From positions 1 to 64,000 of the forward strand of contig SVEO01000009.1 of assembly GCA_015057275.1 (NCBI GenBank): a DNA stretch of 64,000 bases, given 5' to 3'. Below, piece by piece: positions 23,933-32,170 of the stretch; within the stretch, counting starts at the first letter, position 1; the number at the start of each line of letters is the position of its first letter. The notes below the pieces were generated by a model that was not told where the DNA came from, did no database searches, and saw only the letters and a list, made by a program, of their open reading frames with translations. Source of the stretch: Lachnospiraceae bacterium. Its GTDB lineage: Bacteria; Bacillota; Clostridia; Lachnospirales; Lachnospiraceae. A program made the position numbers and the translations under genes.

Positions 23933-24497
23933 CAAAACTATGAGTTACATTACGACATTTACAGGGAAACATATTGACCCGTTGAACCCGGATAGCGAGC
24001 GAATTGATATCAGAGATATTGCACACGCTCTTTCTTTGACTTGCAGAGGAAACGGGCATGTAAAAACATTCTTTTCGGTAGCGCAGCATTGCATCAACTG
24101 TGCCTTGGAGGCAGAAGCAAGAGGTTATTCAAAACGTGTGGTTTTATCCTGTTTGCTTCACGATGCCGGGGAGGCATATTTGTCGGATGTTCCACGCCCA
24201 TTAAAAAGTTCCTTTATTGAATATCGGAATGCAGAAGCGCACTTGTTAGACATGATTTATGCGAAGTTTTTGGCGGAACCTTTGACCGAAGAAGAGAAAA
24301 AACGGATAAAAGACATAGACGATAATATGTTGTATTATGATTTGATTGAGCTTTTAGGAGAAACGCCGGCGGGAACCGCGCCGGAACTCGCGACAGCGTT
24401 AAATTATGAGGTTATCCCATTTGCAGAAGTGGAAAACGCGTATTTGGAGATGTATGAAAGACTGAAATTCAAAGATGGAAAAGTGAGAAAAAGTTGA
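23922..24497 (+). CDS. HD domain phosphohydrolase (YfbR-type)
   Basis: A protein of up to 191 residues resembling 5'-deoxynucleotidase YfbR and related HD hydrolases. The metal ligands are visible: His in FFSVAQHCINC, the HD pair in SCLLHDAGEAYLSDVPRPLK, and a late Asp in IKDIDDNMLYYD. The N-terminal MSYITTFTGKHIDPLNPDSE matches the family start at ATG 23940. ATG 23922 has GAGAGG just upstream, so either start is possible. It overlaps the end of the nucleotidyltransferase pseudogene, suggesting the two were once translationally coupled. Confidence 0.86.
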   Translation: MAFSKTMSYITTFTGKHIDPLNPDSERIDIRDIAHALSLTCRGNGHVKTFFSVAQHCINCALEAEARGYSKRVVLSCLLHDAGEAYLSDVPRPLKSSFIEYRNAEAHLLDMIYAKFLAEPLTEEEKKRIKDIDDNMLYYDLIELLGETPAGTAPELATALNYEVIPFAEVENAYLEMYERLKFKDGKVRKS

Positions 24498-24512
24498 ATT
24501 TGTGGAGGTAAT

Positions 24513-25115
24513 ATGGCTAATTTAATAATAATATGTGGACCTCAGGCAGTAGGTAAGATGACCGTTGCAGAAAGCTTAAGAGATAAAATAAAGTATAATC
24601 TCATGATGAATCATGATAGTATTGAGATATCAGATAAAATATTTGGTTTTGCAACACCTGCTCAACGTGAGTTTAATGCAATCTTTAGAGAAAAGGCGTT
24701 TGAATTGGCGATAAAACATAATGTAGATTTATTGTTCACTTATGTTTGTGCATTTGAGATGCCTGAAGAAAAGGAATACCTGACAGGATTAGCGAATTTG
24801 TTTCAGTCTAATGGAGGAGGATTTTATTTTGTCGAACTGAGTGCAGACCTAGAGACCAGACTTGAGAGAAATGCAACACCCCATCGAATGGAAATGAAAG
24901 CTTCAAAAAGAGATGTTGAATGGAGCAAATCAGATCTTTTGCATAGTACCGAAAAACATAGACTTAACACAAATAATAATGAAATCTGGTTTGAAAATCA
25001 CATAAAAATTGATAACACAACTCTTACACCGAATGAGGTGGCTGATATAATCATTGAAAGGTTTAATCTTGTGGCAAACGATAAGGAAGAAAAGGAATAC
25101 CGATTCGGAGTGTGA
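24513..25115 (+). CDS. P-loop NTPase/kinase-like protein, AT-rich
   Basis: A 200-residue protein with Walker A GPQAVGKMT (residues 9-17), Asp near 36 (NHDSIEISD), and a Walker B-like LLFTYVCAFEMPEE segment. A lid with several Arg follows (LETRLERNATPHRMEMKASKRD). General class: small-molecule kinase or nucleotidyl-binding P-loop protein, acceptor unknown. GGAGG precedes the ATG. Codons AGA, ATA and TTA are much more common than in the flanking genes and the gene is visibly AT-richer, which suggests recent acquisition. Confidence 0.8.
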   Translation: MANLIIICGPQAVGKMTVAESLRDKIKYNLMMNHDSIEISDKIFGFATPAQREFNAIFREKAFELAIKHNVDLLFTYVCAFEMPEEKEYLTGLANLFQSNGGGFYFVELSADLETRLERNATPHRMEMKASKRDVEWSKSDLLHSTEKHRLNTNNNEIWFENHIKIDNTTLTPNEVADIIIERFNLVANDKEEKEYRFGV

Positions 25116-25203
25116 AATCAAGTCCTTAAAAGGGATGCTGCAGGAAAATGATTTTTACAATGAACAGTATTTTTCAAAATGATTTGTTTGGCAAGGTGAA
25201 AAC

Positions 25204-25575
25204 ATGAAAGTTGAAGAAATCAAGCAGTATTGCTTAAACAAATACAAAGCTTACGAGGAATGCCCGTTTGGCGACGTTCCGATCTGTTACAAATTGAACA
25301 ACAAAATATTTGCACAGCTTTATCCGTACCCGCACGATTTCAAGATTACACTGAAATGTACGGCGGATGCCGGACAATTTTATCGTATGGTGTACCCGGG
25401 CAAAGTGGTGCGCGGTTACCATTGTCCGCCGGTGCAGCAGCCGTACTGGAACACCGTTTATTTGGATGATTTTCCGGATGAGGAACTGCTAAATATGATT
25501 GACCATGCGTATGAGACGGTGCTGCGCAGTTTTAGTAAAAAAATGCAGCAACAGATTTTGCAAAGGAGTAGCTAG
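25204..25575 (+). CDS. MmcQ/YjbR family protein
   Basis: A 123-residue protein of the MmcQ/YjbR fold (double wing, cyclodextrin-glycosyltransferase-like): EEIKQYCLNKYKAYEECPFGD, VPICYKLNNKIFAQLY, ITLKCTADAGQFYR, VYPGKVVRGYHCPPVQQPYWNTVYLD, and the C-terminal helix IDHAYETVLRSFSK. The YW/NTV segment is the family hallmark. The biochemical role of the family is not settled; nucleic-acid binding has been suggested. The MATE gene starts one base after its stop. Confidence 0.9.
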   Translation: MKVEEIKQYCLNKYKAYEECPFGDVPICYKLNNKIFAQLYPYPHDFKITLKCTADAGQFYRMVYPGKVVRGYHCPPVQQPYWNTVYLDDFPDEELLNMIDHAYETVLRSFSKKMQQQILQRSS

Positions 25576-25576
25576 C

Positions 25577-26944
25577 ATGTCAAAACTATTCATAAACGAT
25601 AAAAAATTTTACTTCAAGGTAGCAGGTATCGCCATCCCAATTGCGCTGCAGGGATTGATTACGTCCGGCGTTAATATGATGGACACGATTATGATTGGTG
25701 CGGTCGGTGAGACGCAGTTGTCGGCGGTGTCGCTGGCGAATCAGTTTATTACGATTTTTCACATTTTCTGTATGGGCATCGGTATGGGCGCGTCGGTATT
25801 GGTGGCGCGCTATTACGGTATGCAGGAAAAGCAGTCGTTGAAAAATACAGTCACAATTATGTTGCGGCTGACGCTGGCGTTGTCGGTGCTGTTTTGTGTG
25901 GCGACGATTCTGCTGCCGCGGCAAATCATGCAGATTTATACGGTGGAGGAAGATATCATTGCCCACGGTATCAGCTATCTGAATTACTCAGTTGTCACTT
26001 ATTTCTTGTTGGGCTTGTCGCTGACCTGCACGATTGTTTTGCGAAATGTGGGTATGACGATGATTCCGCTGTTCACGTCCATTGGAGCATTTTTTATCAA
26101 TGTGGGTGCAAACTATATTTTCATTTTTGGTAAATTCGGCGCACCGCGCATGGAAGCGGCCGGCGCAGCGGTGGGTACATTGATTGCAAGAATTTTTGAA
26201 TTTGCAATTATATGTGGTTATCTTTTCTTCGTGGATAAAAGAATTTATTTTCGTATAAAAGATTTCTTTGCACCGGTTGGAAATTTATGGAGAGAATATA
26301 TTCGTATCAGTATTCCGGTATTAATAAGTGACGGTATTTTGGCTCTCGGTAATAACTCCGTGGCTATGGTTATCGGCCGTCTTGGCAAGAATTTTGTGGC
26401 GTCAAATTCGATAACAGCGGTTACACAGCAATTAAGCTCTGTCATGATTCAAGGCTTCTCGCAGGCCGGTGCAATTGTGACCGGTCATACTTTGGGCGAA
26501 GGCGACCGCGACAAGGCGCACCGGCAGGGGTATGCGTTCCTTGGTCTGGGCATTTTCTTTGGCCTTGTGGCGGCAGGAATCGTTATGGTCATCAGTGAAC
26601 CGATGATTCGTGCCTACAATCTATCTCCGGAAACGCAGACCATCGCCCGTCAATTGATGCTCTCCATCAGCATCATCATCGTTTTTCAGGCGACCAATAG
26701 CATTATGACAAAAGGTGTGCTGCGCGGCGGCGGTGACACGAAAATCCTGATGGTAGCAGATAATTTATTCTTGTGGGTGGCATCAATTCCGCTCGGCGTC
26801 TTGGTCGGACTTGTGTTGCATTTGCCCGCATTCTGGATTTACTTCTTTTTGAAAATTGACCAGGTGTTGAAAGCATTCTGGTGTGTTATTCGCTTACAGA
26901 GTGGAAAATGGATTAAGAAGATAAAATCTGCGGAGGAATTATAA
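25577..26944 (+). CDS. MATE family efflux transporter
   Basis: About 455 residues and twelve membrane helices of the multidrug and toxic compound extrusion family (Na+ or H+ antiport). The start is ATG 25577 (MSKLFINDKKFYFK) with AAAGGAG upstream; the longer ORF in the track begins inside yjbR. Typical features are GLITSGVNMMDTIMIGAVGE in helix 1-2, GASVLVARYYG, and the second-half repeat VASNSITAVTQQLS. The substrate is not predictable. It overlaps no neighbour but is almost contiguous with yjbR and is followed 34 bases later by mntP. Confidence 0.93.
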   Translation: MSKLFINDKKFYFKVAGIAIPIALQGLITSGVNMMDTIMIGAVGETQLSAVSLANQFITIFHIFCMGIGMGASVLVARYYGMQEKQSLKNTVTIMLRLTLALSVLFCVATILLPRQIMQIYTVEEDIIAHGISYLNYSVVTYFLLGLSLTCTIVLRNVGMTMIPLFTSIGAFFINVGANYIFIFGKFGAPRMEAAGAAVGTLIARIFEFAIICGYLFFVDKRIYFRIKDFFAPVGNLWREYIRISIPVLISDGILALGNNSVAMVIGRLGKNFVASNSITAVTQQLSSVMIQGFSQAGAIVTGHTLGEGDRDKAHRQGYAFLGLGIFFGLVAAGIVMVISEPMIRAYNLSPETQTIARQLMLSISIIIVFQATNSIMTKGVLRGGGDTKILMVADNLFLWVASIPLGVLVGLVLHLPAFWIYFFLKIDQVLKAFWCVIRLQSGKWIKKIKSAEEL

Positions 26945-26978
26945 AAGAATATGAAGAAAGAGTTGTGGAGGAAACACG

Positions 26979-27542
26979 ATGGATTTGGTAGAACTTTTTT
27001 TGATTGCGGTTGGTTTGTCAATGGATGCGTTTGCGGTATCTGTCTGTAAGGGCTTGTCCTTGGGAAAAATCAATTGGAAGCATATGGGGATTGCCGGACT
27101 GTGGTTTGGCGGTTTTCAGGCATTGATGCCTGCGATTGGCTATTTCTTTGGTAGCTTTTTTACCGAATTTATCACCTCGTTTTCCCATTGGATTGCGTTT
27201 GCGTTATTGTTATTGATTGGTGGCAATATGGTAAAAGAATCACTCGATCGAGAACACGAACATGTAGACCCATCAATGACGGTCAAGTCCATGTTTGTGA
27301 TGGCCATTGCAACGAGCATTGACGCGTTGGCTGTCGGCGTTTCTTTTGCATTCATGCAGGTACAGATTGTGTGGGCGGTATTATTTATTGGCTCAGTTAC
27401 CTTTCTGTTATCCGCTATCGGCGTAAAGGTTGGCAGCATCTTTGGGGACAAGTATAAGTCCAAGGCAGAGTTTATCGGCGGAGTGGTATTAGTGGTAATT
27501 GGTGTAAAAATTCTGCTCGAAGGGTTAGGCATTATTGGCTAA
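26979..27542 (+). CDS. mntP: MntP family manganese efflux pump
   Basis: A 187-residue protein with six membrane helices in two homologous halves. Each half has the family Asp motif: GLSMDAFAVSVCKGLSLGK at residues 12-30 and ATSIDALAVGVSFA near residue 112. The Gly-rich LLLIGGNMVKES segment is also typical. It exports Mn(II) and limits manganese toxicity. GGAGG precedes the ATG. The 34-base gap to the MATE gene is too short for the yybP-ykoY manganese riboswitch that often precedes such genes, so any manganese control must act elsewhere. Confidence 0.93.
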   Translation: MDLVELFLIAVGLSMDAFAVSVCKGLSLGKINWKHMGIAGLWFGGFQALMPAIGYFFGSFFTEFITSFSHWIAFALLLLIGGNMVKESLDREHEHVDPSMTVKSMFVMAIATSIDALAVGVSFAFMQVQIVWAVLFIGSVTFLLSAIGVKVGSIFGDKYKSKAEFIGGVVLVVIGVKILLEGLGIIG

Positions 27543-27563
27543 ATGTGAAAATTGGAGGATTGC

Positions 27564-28382
27564 ATGAAAACATTGTATGTATCCGATTTGGATGGGACGC
27601 TTTTAAGAAGTGACGAGACAATTTCACAATATACCGGTGAGGTCATGAATCGCCTGACGGAGCAGGGTATGCTGTTTTCTTATGCAACTGCCCGCTCTTA
27701 TGTGACATCCAAAAAGGTCACGAAGAGCATTGATGCCAAAATTCCTCTAATTGTATATAACGGCGCATTAGTCATTGACAATGTTACCGGACAGGTGCTT
27801 TTATCGAATTTCTTCGGTCCGGAAGTAAAAGAGGTATTGGATGAATTAATAAAAAACGACATATATCCGATTGTCTACGCCTATATTGACGGTATTGAAA
27901 AATTTTCCTACTTGGAAGATCAATGTACCCGCGGCATGACCGCCTTTTTAAACACTCGCAAGGGCGACGAAAGAACGAATGTGGTCGCAGACGAGAAGCA
28001 ACTGTATCAAGGGGACATTTTTTATGTGACATGCATCGACGAGGAAGAAAAATTAAAACCGCTGTACGAAAAATATAAAGACAAGTATCATTGTGTTTTT
28101 GAACGTGATATATACACAAAGGAACAATGGTTTGAGATTATGCCGGCGAATGCGTCGAAGGCAAACGCCATCAGGCAACTGAAAGAATATTTGGGATGCA
28201 ACAAATTGGTGGTTTTCGGTGACGGCAAGAACGACATCGACATGTTTGAGATGGCAGACGAGTGTTACGCGGTGGAAAATGCTGTGGACGAGTTAAAAGC
28301 ACTGGCTACGAAGGTAATCGCGGGTAACAATGAGGATGCGGTTGCAAAGTGGTTAGAGAAGAATTACGGAGGAAGCAAATGA
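27564..28382 (+). CDS. Cof-type HAD hydrolase
   Basis: A 272-residue HAD phosphatase with the type IIB cap. Motif I DLDGTLLRSDE is at residues 8-18, motif II is in YNGALVID, the motif III Lys is SKANAIRQLKEYLG, and motif IV is VFGDGKNDIDMFEM. It dephosphorylates small phosphorylated metabolites such as sugar phosphates or flavin nucleotides. The start at ATG 27564 follows TTGGAGG; the ORF-track start at 27552 is a TTG inside that site. The stop overlaps the next start as ATGA, so the two genes are translationally coupled. Confidence 0.93.
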   Translation: MKTLYVSDLDGTLLRSDETISQYTGEVMNRLTEQGMLFSYATARSYVTSKKVTKSIDAKIPLIVYNGALVIDNVTGQVLLSNFFGPEVKEVLDELIKNDIYPIVYAYIDGIEKFSYLEDQCTRGMTAFLNTRKGDERTNVVADEKQLYQGDIFYVTCIDEEEKLKPLYEKYKDKYHCVFERDIYTKEQWFEIMPANASKANAIRQLKEYLGCNKLVVFGDGKNDIDMFEMADECYAVENAVDELKALATKVIAGNNEDAVAKWLEKNYGGSK

Positions 28383-29050
28383 GAACAAAACTTCTATTTC
28401 AAACAATTATTAAATTTACACTCGGCATTGTAATGATTGGGCTCCTTTTATTTTTGCCGGCGGGAACATTCGATTACTGGAATGCCTGGCTTTTCATGGG
28501 ACTGCTGTTCGGGCCGATGTTTCTGTTGGGCGCGGTACTTTTGTTCAAATCGCCGGAGTTGCTGGCGAAGCGACTGCAGAGCAAAGAAAAGGAAGGTGAG
28601 CAGAAACAGGTGATCGGCTGGTCTCTGATTGTATTTATCGGCGGATTTGTGGTAGCGGCGCTTGATTTCCGTTTCGGCTGGAGCGAGTTGCCGACATGGC
28701 TGGTGCTTGCGGCAGCGGTTGTGCTGCTTGTTTCCTACGGACTTTATGCGGAAGTGATGCGCGAAAACGCTTACCTTTCCAGAACGGTTGAAGTGCAGGA
28801 AAATCAAAAAGTCATTGATACCGGCTTGTATGGAATCGTGCGCCATCCGATGTATTTTGCCACGACCCTGCTGTTTTTATCCTTTCCGATGGTGCTCGGC
28901 TCAGCGATTGCATTTTTCATCTTCCTTTTCTACCCGCTTTTGTTGGTAAAGAGAATTAAAAATGAGGAGGAAGTTTTGGAAAACGGACTGCCCGGCTACA
29001 AGGAGTATAAGAAGAAAGTGAAGTATAGACTTTTTCCGTTTCTATGGTAA
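28379..29050 (+). CDS. Isoprenylcysteine carboxyl methyltransferase-like membrane protein
   Basis: About 223 residues starting at ATG 28379 (GGAGG upstream, ATGA overlap with the HAD gene). Five hydrophobic segments are followed by the ICMT/PEMT signature: YGIVRHPMYFATTLLFLSFP (His-Pro-x-Tyr) and a C-terminal NEEEVLENGLPGYKEYKKKV (acidic pair before GYxxY). It is an integral-membrane SAM-dependent methyltransferase; bacterial members methylate unknown acceptors. There is no evidence for prenylated proteins here. Confidence 0.88.
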   Translation: MRTKLLFQTIIKFTLGIVMIGLLLFLPAGTFDYWNAWLFMGLLFGPMFLLGAVLLFKSPELLAKRLQSKEKEGEQKQVIGWSLIVFIGGFVVAALDFRFGWSELPTWLVLAAAVVLLVSYGLYAEVMRENAYLSRTVEVQENQKVIDTGLYGIVRHPMYFATTLLFLSFPMVLGSAIAFFIFLFYPLLLVKRIKNEEEVLENGLPGYKEYKKKVKYRLFPFLW

Positions 29051-29090
29051 AATGGGAGTAAATATTTGAAATAGAAAACGGAGGAGCACC

Positions 29091-29858
29091 ATGTCACAAT
29101 TAATAGCAAATTATCACACGCATACTACTCGTTGCGGGCATGCGGAGGGAACGGAAAGAGAATATATTGAAGCTGCGATTGAGGCAGGGTTATCCGTTTT
29201 GGGATTTGCCGATCACGGTCCTTGGCCATTTAAAAACGGCTTCAAGTCAGGCATCCGTTTGGAGATGAAGGATGTAGGCGAATATTTTGATACGCTGATT
29301 CCGCTGAAAGAGGAATATAAAAAGGACATTGAGATTAAAATAGGTTTTGAGTGCGAATATTTTGCAGATTTGCTGGAGGAGCAGCAGGCAATTTTAAAAG
29401 ATTACCCGCTCGAATATATGATTCTTGGACATCATTTTGTGCGCGGAGAACAGCATGGCATATACATCGGTGCGCCATTTACTGACAAGAGTGTGCTCAA
29501 AGAGTATGTGGATGATGCGATTGCCGGAATGAAGACCGGATTGTATGCGTACCTCTGCCACCCGGACTTGCCGAATTTCAAGGGCGACCCGGTATTTTAT
29601 GAGGAACAGATGAAGCGCCTCTGCTGTGCGGCGAAGGAACTGAATATTCCGTTAGAAATCAATATGTATGGATACAATACGAATCGTAATTACCCGACCG
29701 AGCGATTTTTCAAGTGGGCAAAAGAAATCGGCAACACGGTAATTTTTGGTGTGGATGCGCATTTTTCGCATTATCTGAAGAACAAGGTGTTGCATCAGAA
29801 AATGTTTGATTTTTCGGAACATCTGGGCTTAAATCGCATAGATTTGCTTGATTTTTAA
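29091..29858 (+). CDS. PHP domain histidinol-phosphatase family protein
   Basis: A 255-residue PHP-fold metal phosphoesterase. Metal ligands appear as YHTHTTRCGHA (residues 8-18), GFADHGP, FECEYFADL, ILGHHFV, LCHPDLPNF and the terminal VDAHFSHYL. The size and motif order match HisK-type histidinol-phosphatase. No other histidine biosynthesis gene is near, so a broader phosphatase role is possible. GGAGGAGCACC precedes the ATG. Confidence 0.88.
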   Translation: MSQLIANYHTHTTRCGHAEGTEREYIEAAIEAGLSVLGFADHGPWPFKNGFKSGIRLEMKDVGEYFDTLIPLKEEYKKDIEIKIGFECEYFADLLEEQQAILKDYPLEYMILGHHFVRGEQHGIYIGAPFTDKSVLKEYVDDAIAGMKTGLYAYLCHPDLPNFKGDPVFYEEQMKRLCCAAKELNIPLEINMYGYNTNRNYPTERFFKWAKEIGNTVIFGVDAHFSHYLKNKVLHQKMFDFSEHLGLNRIDLLDF

Positions 29859-29943
29859 TAAAAATGAATATAGTACGATAAAAACCAAATTGTTTCTCTT
29901 TTCAAAGGGAAATAAAACGTGGTAAAATAGATGTAATGAGGGG

Positions 29944-29979
29944 ATGCGGAAGAATTTTTGTTAATATTCTTCCGCATAC
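29944..29979 (+). other. 12-base-pair hairpin in the hppA leader
   Basis: ATGCGGAAGAAT pairs perfectly with ATTCTTCCGCAT around TTTTTGTTA. It sits between a likely -10 box (TAAAAT at 29923-29928) and the hppA ribosome binding site, so it would be in the 5' untranslated RNA. There is no T tract, so it is not an obvious terminator; mRNA stabilisation or regulation is possible. Confidence 0.7.
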
Positions 29980-30015
29980 TTGCAAATAATAACTAGGAAA
30001 AGGAGTGATTCGTTT

Positions 30016-31989
30016 ATGGAAAAACTTGTTTATTTGTCAATAGCAGCGGCCGTGGTGGCGCTGGTATACGCTTTTCTGCTGACGAAGAAAGTTACCAAGG
30101 AAAGCCCGGGTACCGATAAGATGCAGGAAATTGCGAAAGCCATTAGCCAAGGTGCAAGAGCATTCCTAATGGCGGAATACAAGATTTTGCTTGTGTTCGT
30201 TGTGGTGCTGTTTGTGCTCATCGGTTTCGGTGTCGGCAATTGGCTGACCGCGGTGTGCTTTCTCACGGGTGCTGTGTTATCGACCATTGCAGGATATTGC
30301 GGTATGGACGTGGCAACGAAGGCAAATGTAAGAACTGCGAATGCAGCGCGTACCCGTGGTATGAATGGGGCATTATCCATTGCTTTCTCCGGTGGTGCAG
30401 TTATGGGCATGTGTGTGGCAGGTCTCGGGTTGCTCGGCGTGGCAATTATTTATGCGGTTACCGGAAATGCAGATATATTATTTGGTTTTAGTTTAGGAGC
30501 ATCCTCGATTGCGTTATTTGCACGCGTGGGTGGCGGTATTTATACAAAAGCGGCTGACGTGGGTGCGGACCTTGTCGGCAAAGTGGAAGCAGGTATCCCG
30601 GAAGATGACCCGCGAAATCCGGCGGTTATCGCAGATAATGTTGGCGATAATGTTGGTGACGTAGCCGGAATGGGGGCTGACTTGTTTGAATCTTATGCGG
30701 GGTCATTAATCTCGGCGATTACACTCGGCGTAGCACTCGGCGCAGGCGGACCACTCTACCCGCTGTTATTAGCCGGTGCAGGCATTGTGTGCGCAATGAT
30801 TGGCACACTTTTTGTAAAAGGGAAAGATGGAAAGAATCCGCAGGCTGCATTGAATGTCGGTACTTATACCGCATCCGCGCTGGTACTCGTTGCATCTGTA
30901 GCATTGAGCTGGATTTGCCTCGGCACATTAAAATATGCGATTCCGGTCATTGCAGGTCTTGTGATTGGCCTTGTCATCGGAACGATTACAGAAGTTTATA
31001 CATCCGACCACTACCGCTTCGTTAAAAAGATTGCAAACCAATCCGAAACAGGTCCGGCGACGACCATTATCAGCGGTATTGCGGTAGGTATGCAATCCAC
31101 CGTAGCTCCGATTATTTTAATTAGTATTGGCGTTATCGTCGCTTACCAGTTCGGAGGTCTTTACGGGATTGCGCTGGCGGCGGTAGGTATGCTTTCCACA
31201 ACCGGTATTACGGTAGCGGTTGACGCATACGGTCCGATTGCTGATAATGCGGGTGGTATCGCGGAAATGAGCGGACTCGATGAATCTGTGCGTGAAGTTA
31301 CCGACAAGCTTGACTCGGTTGGTAACACAACCGCGGCCATGGGAAAAGGTTTTGCGATTGGTTCCGCCGCATTAACTGCGCTGGCATTGTTTGTATCGTT
31401 TGCGCAGGCAGTTGGTTTGGAATCCATCAACGTGCTCGAACCGAAGGTAATCGTTGGCCTCTTAATCGGCGGTATGCTCCCATTTTTGTTCTCGGCGCTT
31501 ACGATGGACAGCGTGTCGGTAGCAGCCAATGAAATGATTGAAGAAGTTCGTCGCCAGTTCCGCACAATTCCGGGCATTCTCGAAGGTAAAGCAAAGCCGG
31601 ATTATACATCCTGCGTAGGCATTTCCACAACAGCCGCTTTAAAGCAGATGTTAGTGCCGGGTATTTTGGAAGTAGCGGCTCCATTGGCAGTTGGAGTCCT
31701 GCTCGGTAAGACCGCACTCGGCGGTTTGCTGGCAGGTTCTCTCGTGACCGGCGTGTTGCTTGCGATTTTTATGTCCAACTCCGGCGGTTCCTGGGACAAC
31801 GCAAAGAAATATATTGAAGGCGGCAGCCACGGCGGCAAGGGTGGTGAAGCCCACAGAGCAGCCGTTGTCGGAGATACGGTTGGTGACCCATTCAAGGACA
31901 CATCAGGTCCGTCTATCAATATCTTAATCAAGCTGATGACAATTGTGGCACTCGTATTTGCACCATTGTTTGGCAGCGGACTTTTCTAA
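30016..31989 (+). CDS. hppA: Membrane-bound ion-pumping pyrophosphatase, K+-dependent type
   Basis: About 657 residues and some sixteen membrane helices. The enzyme hydrolyses pyrophosphate and pumps Na+ and/or H+. Substrate-site motifs are [20 protein letters not shown] and [20 protein letters not shown]; the C-terminal site is [15 protein letters not shown]. The [10 protein letters not shown] segment has Ala where K+-independent enzymes have Lys, so K+ dependence is predicted. Clostridial K+-dependent members usually pump Na+. The start is ATG 30016 (AGGAGTGATT upstream), not the ORF-track start. A terminator follows. Confidence 0.95.
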   Translation: MEKLVYLSIAAAVVALVYAFLLTKKVTKESPGTDKMQEIAKAISQGARAFLMAEYKILLVFVVVLFVLIGFGVGNWLTAVCFLTGAVLSTIAGYCGMDVATKANVRTANAARTRGMNGALSIAFSGGAVMGMCVAGLGLLGVAIIYAVTGNADILFGFSLGASSIALFARVGGGIYTKAADVGADLVGKVEAGIPEDDPRNPAVIADNVGDNVGDVAGMGADLFESYAGSLISAITLGVALGAGGPLYPLLLAGAGIVCAMIGTLFVKGKDGKNPQAALNVGTYTASALVLVASVALSWICLGTLKYAIPVIAGLVIGLVIGTITEVYTSDHYRFVKKIANQSETGPATTIISGIAVGMQSTVAPIILISIGVIVAYQFGGLYGIALAAVGMLSTTGITVAVDAYGPIADNAGGIAEMSGLDESVREVTDKLDSVGNTTAAMGKGFAIGSAALTALALFVSFAQAVGLESINVLEPKVIVGLLIGGMLPFLFSALTMDSVSVAANEMIEEVRRQFRTIPGILEGKAKPDYTSCVGISTTAALKQMLVPGILEVAAPLAVGVLLGKTALGGLLAGSLVTGVLLAIFMSNSGGSWDNAKKYIEGGSHGGKGGEAHRAAVVGDTVGDPFKDTSGPSINILIKLMTIVALVFAPLFGSGLF

Positions 31990-32021
31990 AAGGCAATTTG
32001 CGAAAATATGAAAATTTTGAC

Positions 32022-32058
32022 ATCTCCGGTCATTTTAAGATGGCTGGAGATTTTTTTT
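32022..32058 (+). terminator. Terminator after hppA
   Basis: ATCTCCGGTCAT pairs along its full length with ATGGCTGGAGAT (two G.U pairs), with loop TTTAAG and eight T residues after the stem. Confidence 0.93.
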
Positions 32059-32091
32059 ATAATAAATTTATAATTGTTCACAGATTTTTCG

Positions 32092-32120
32092 TTGACTTGC
32101 CTATGTAATTCAAGTAAAAT
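32092..32120 (+). promoter_or_regulatory. Promoter for the fused ABC transporter gene
   Basis: TTGACT (32092-32097) and TAAAAT (32115-32120) are spaced by 17 bases, about 50 bases before the start codon. Confidence 0.7.
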
Positions 32121-32170
32121 TCAAGCATTCCGAACATGATTTGTGTTTAAATAGAAAGGATTTGAGCAGA

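Noticed and set aside
23922-24497. HD protein as a defence dNTPase or Cas3 HD
   Set aside because: Size and N-terminus fit ordinary YfbR-type nucleotidases and no defence genes are adjacent.
22773-25115. P-loop kinases as zeta-type toxins
   Set aside because: No small antitoxin gene precedes either one and the loops do not show a zeta-toxin pattern I can confirm.
26945-26978. Manganese riboswitch before mntP
   Set aside because: The gap to the preceding gene is only 34 bases, too short for yybP-ykoY.
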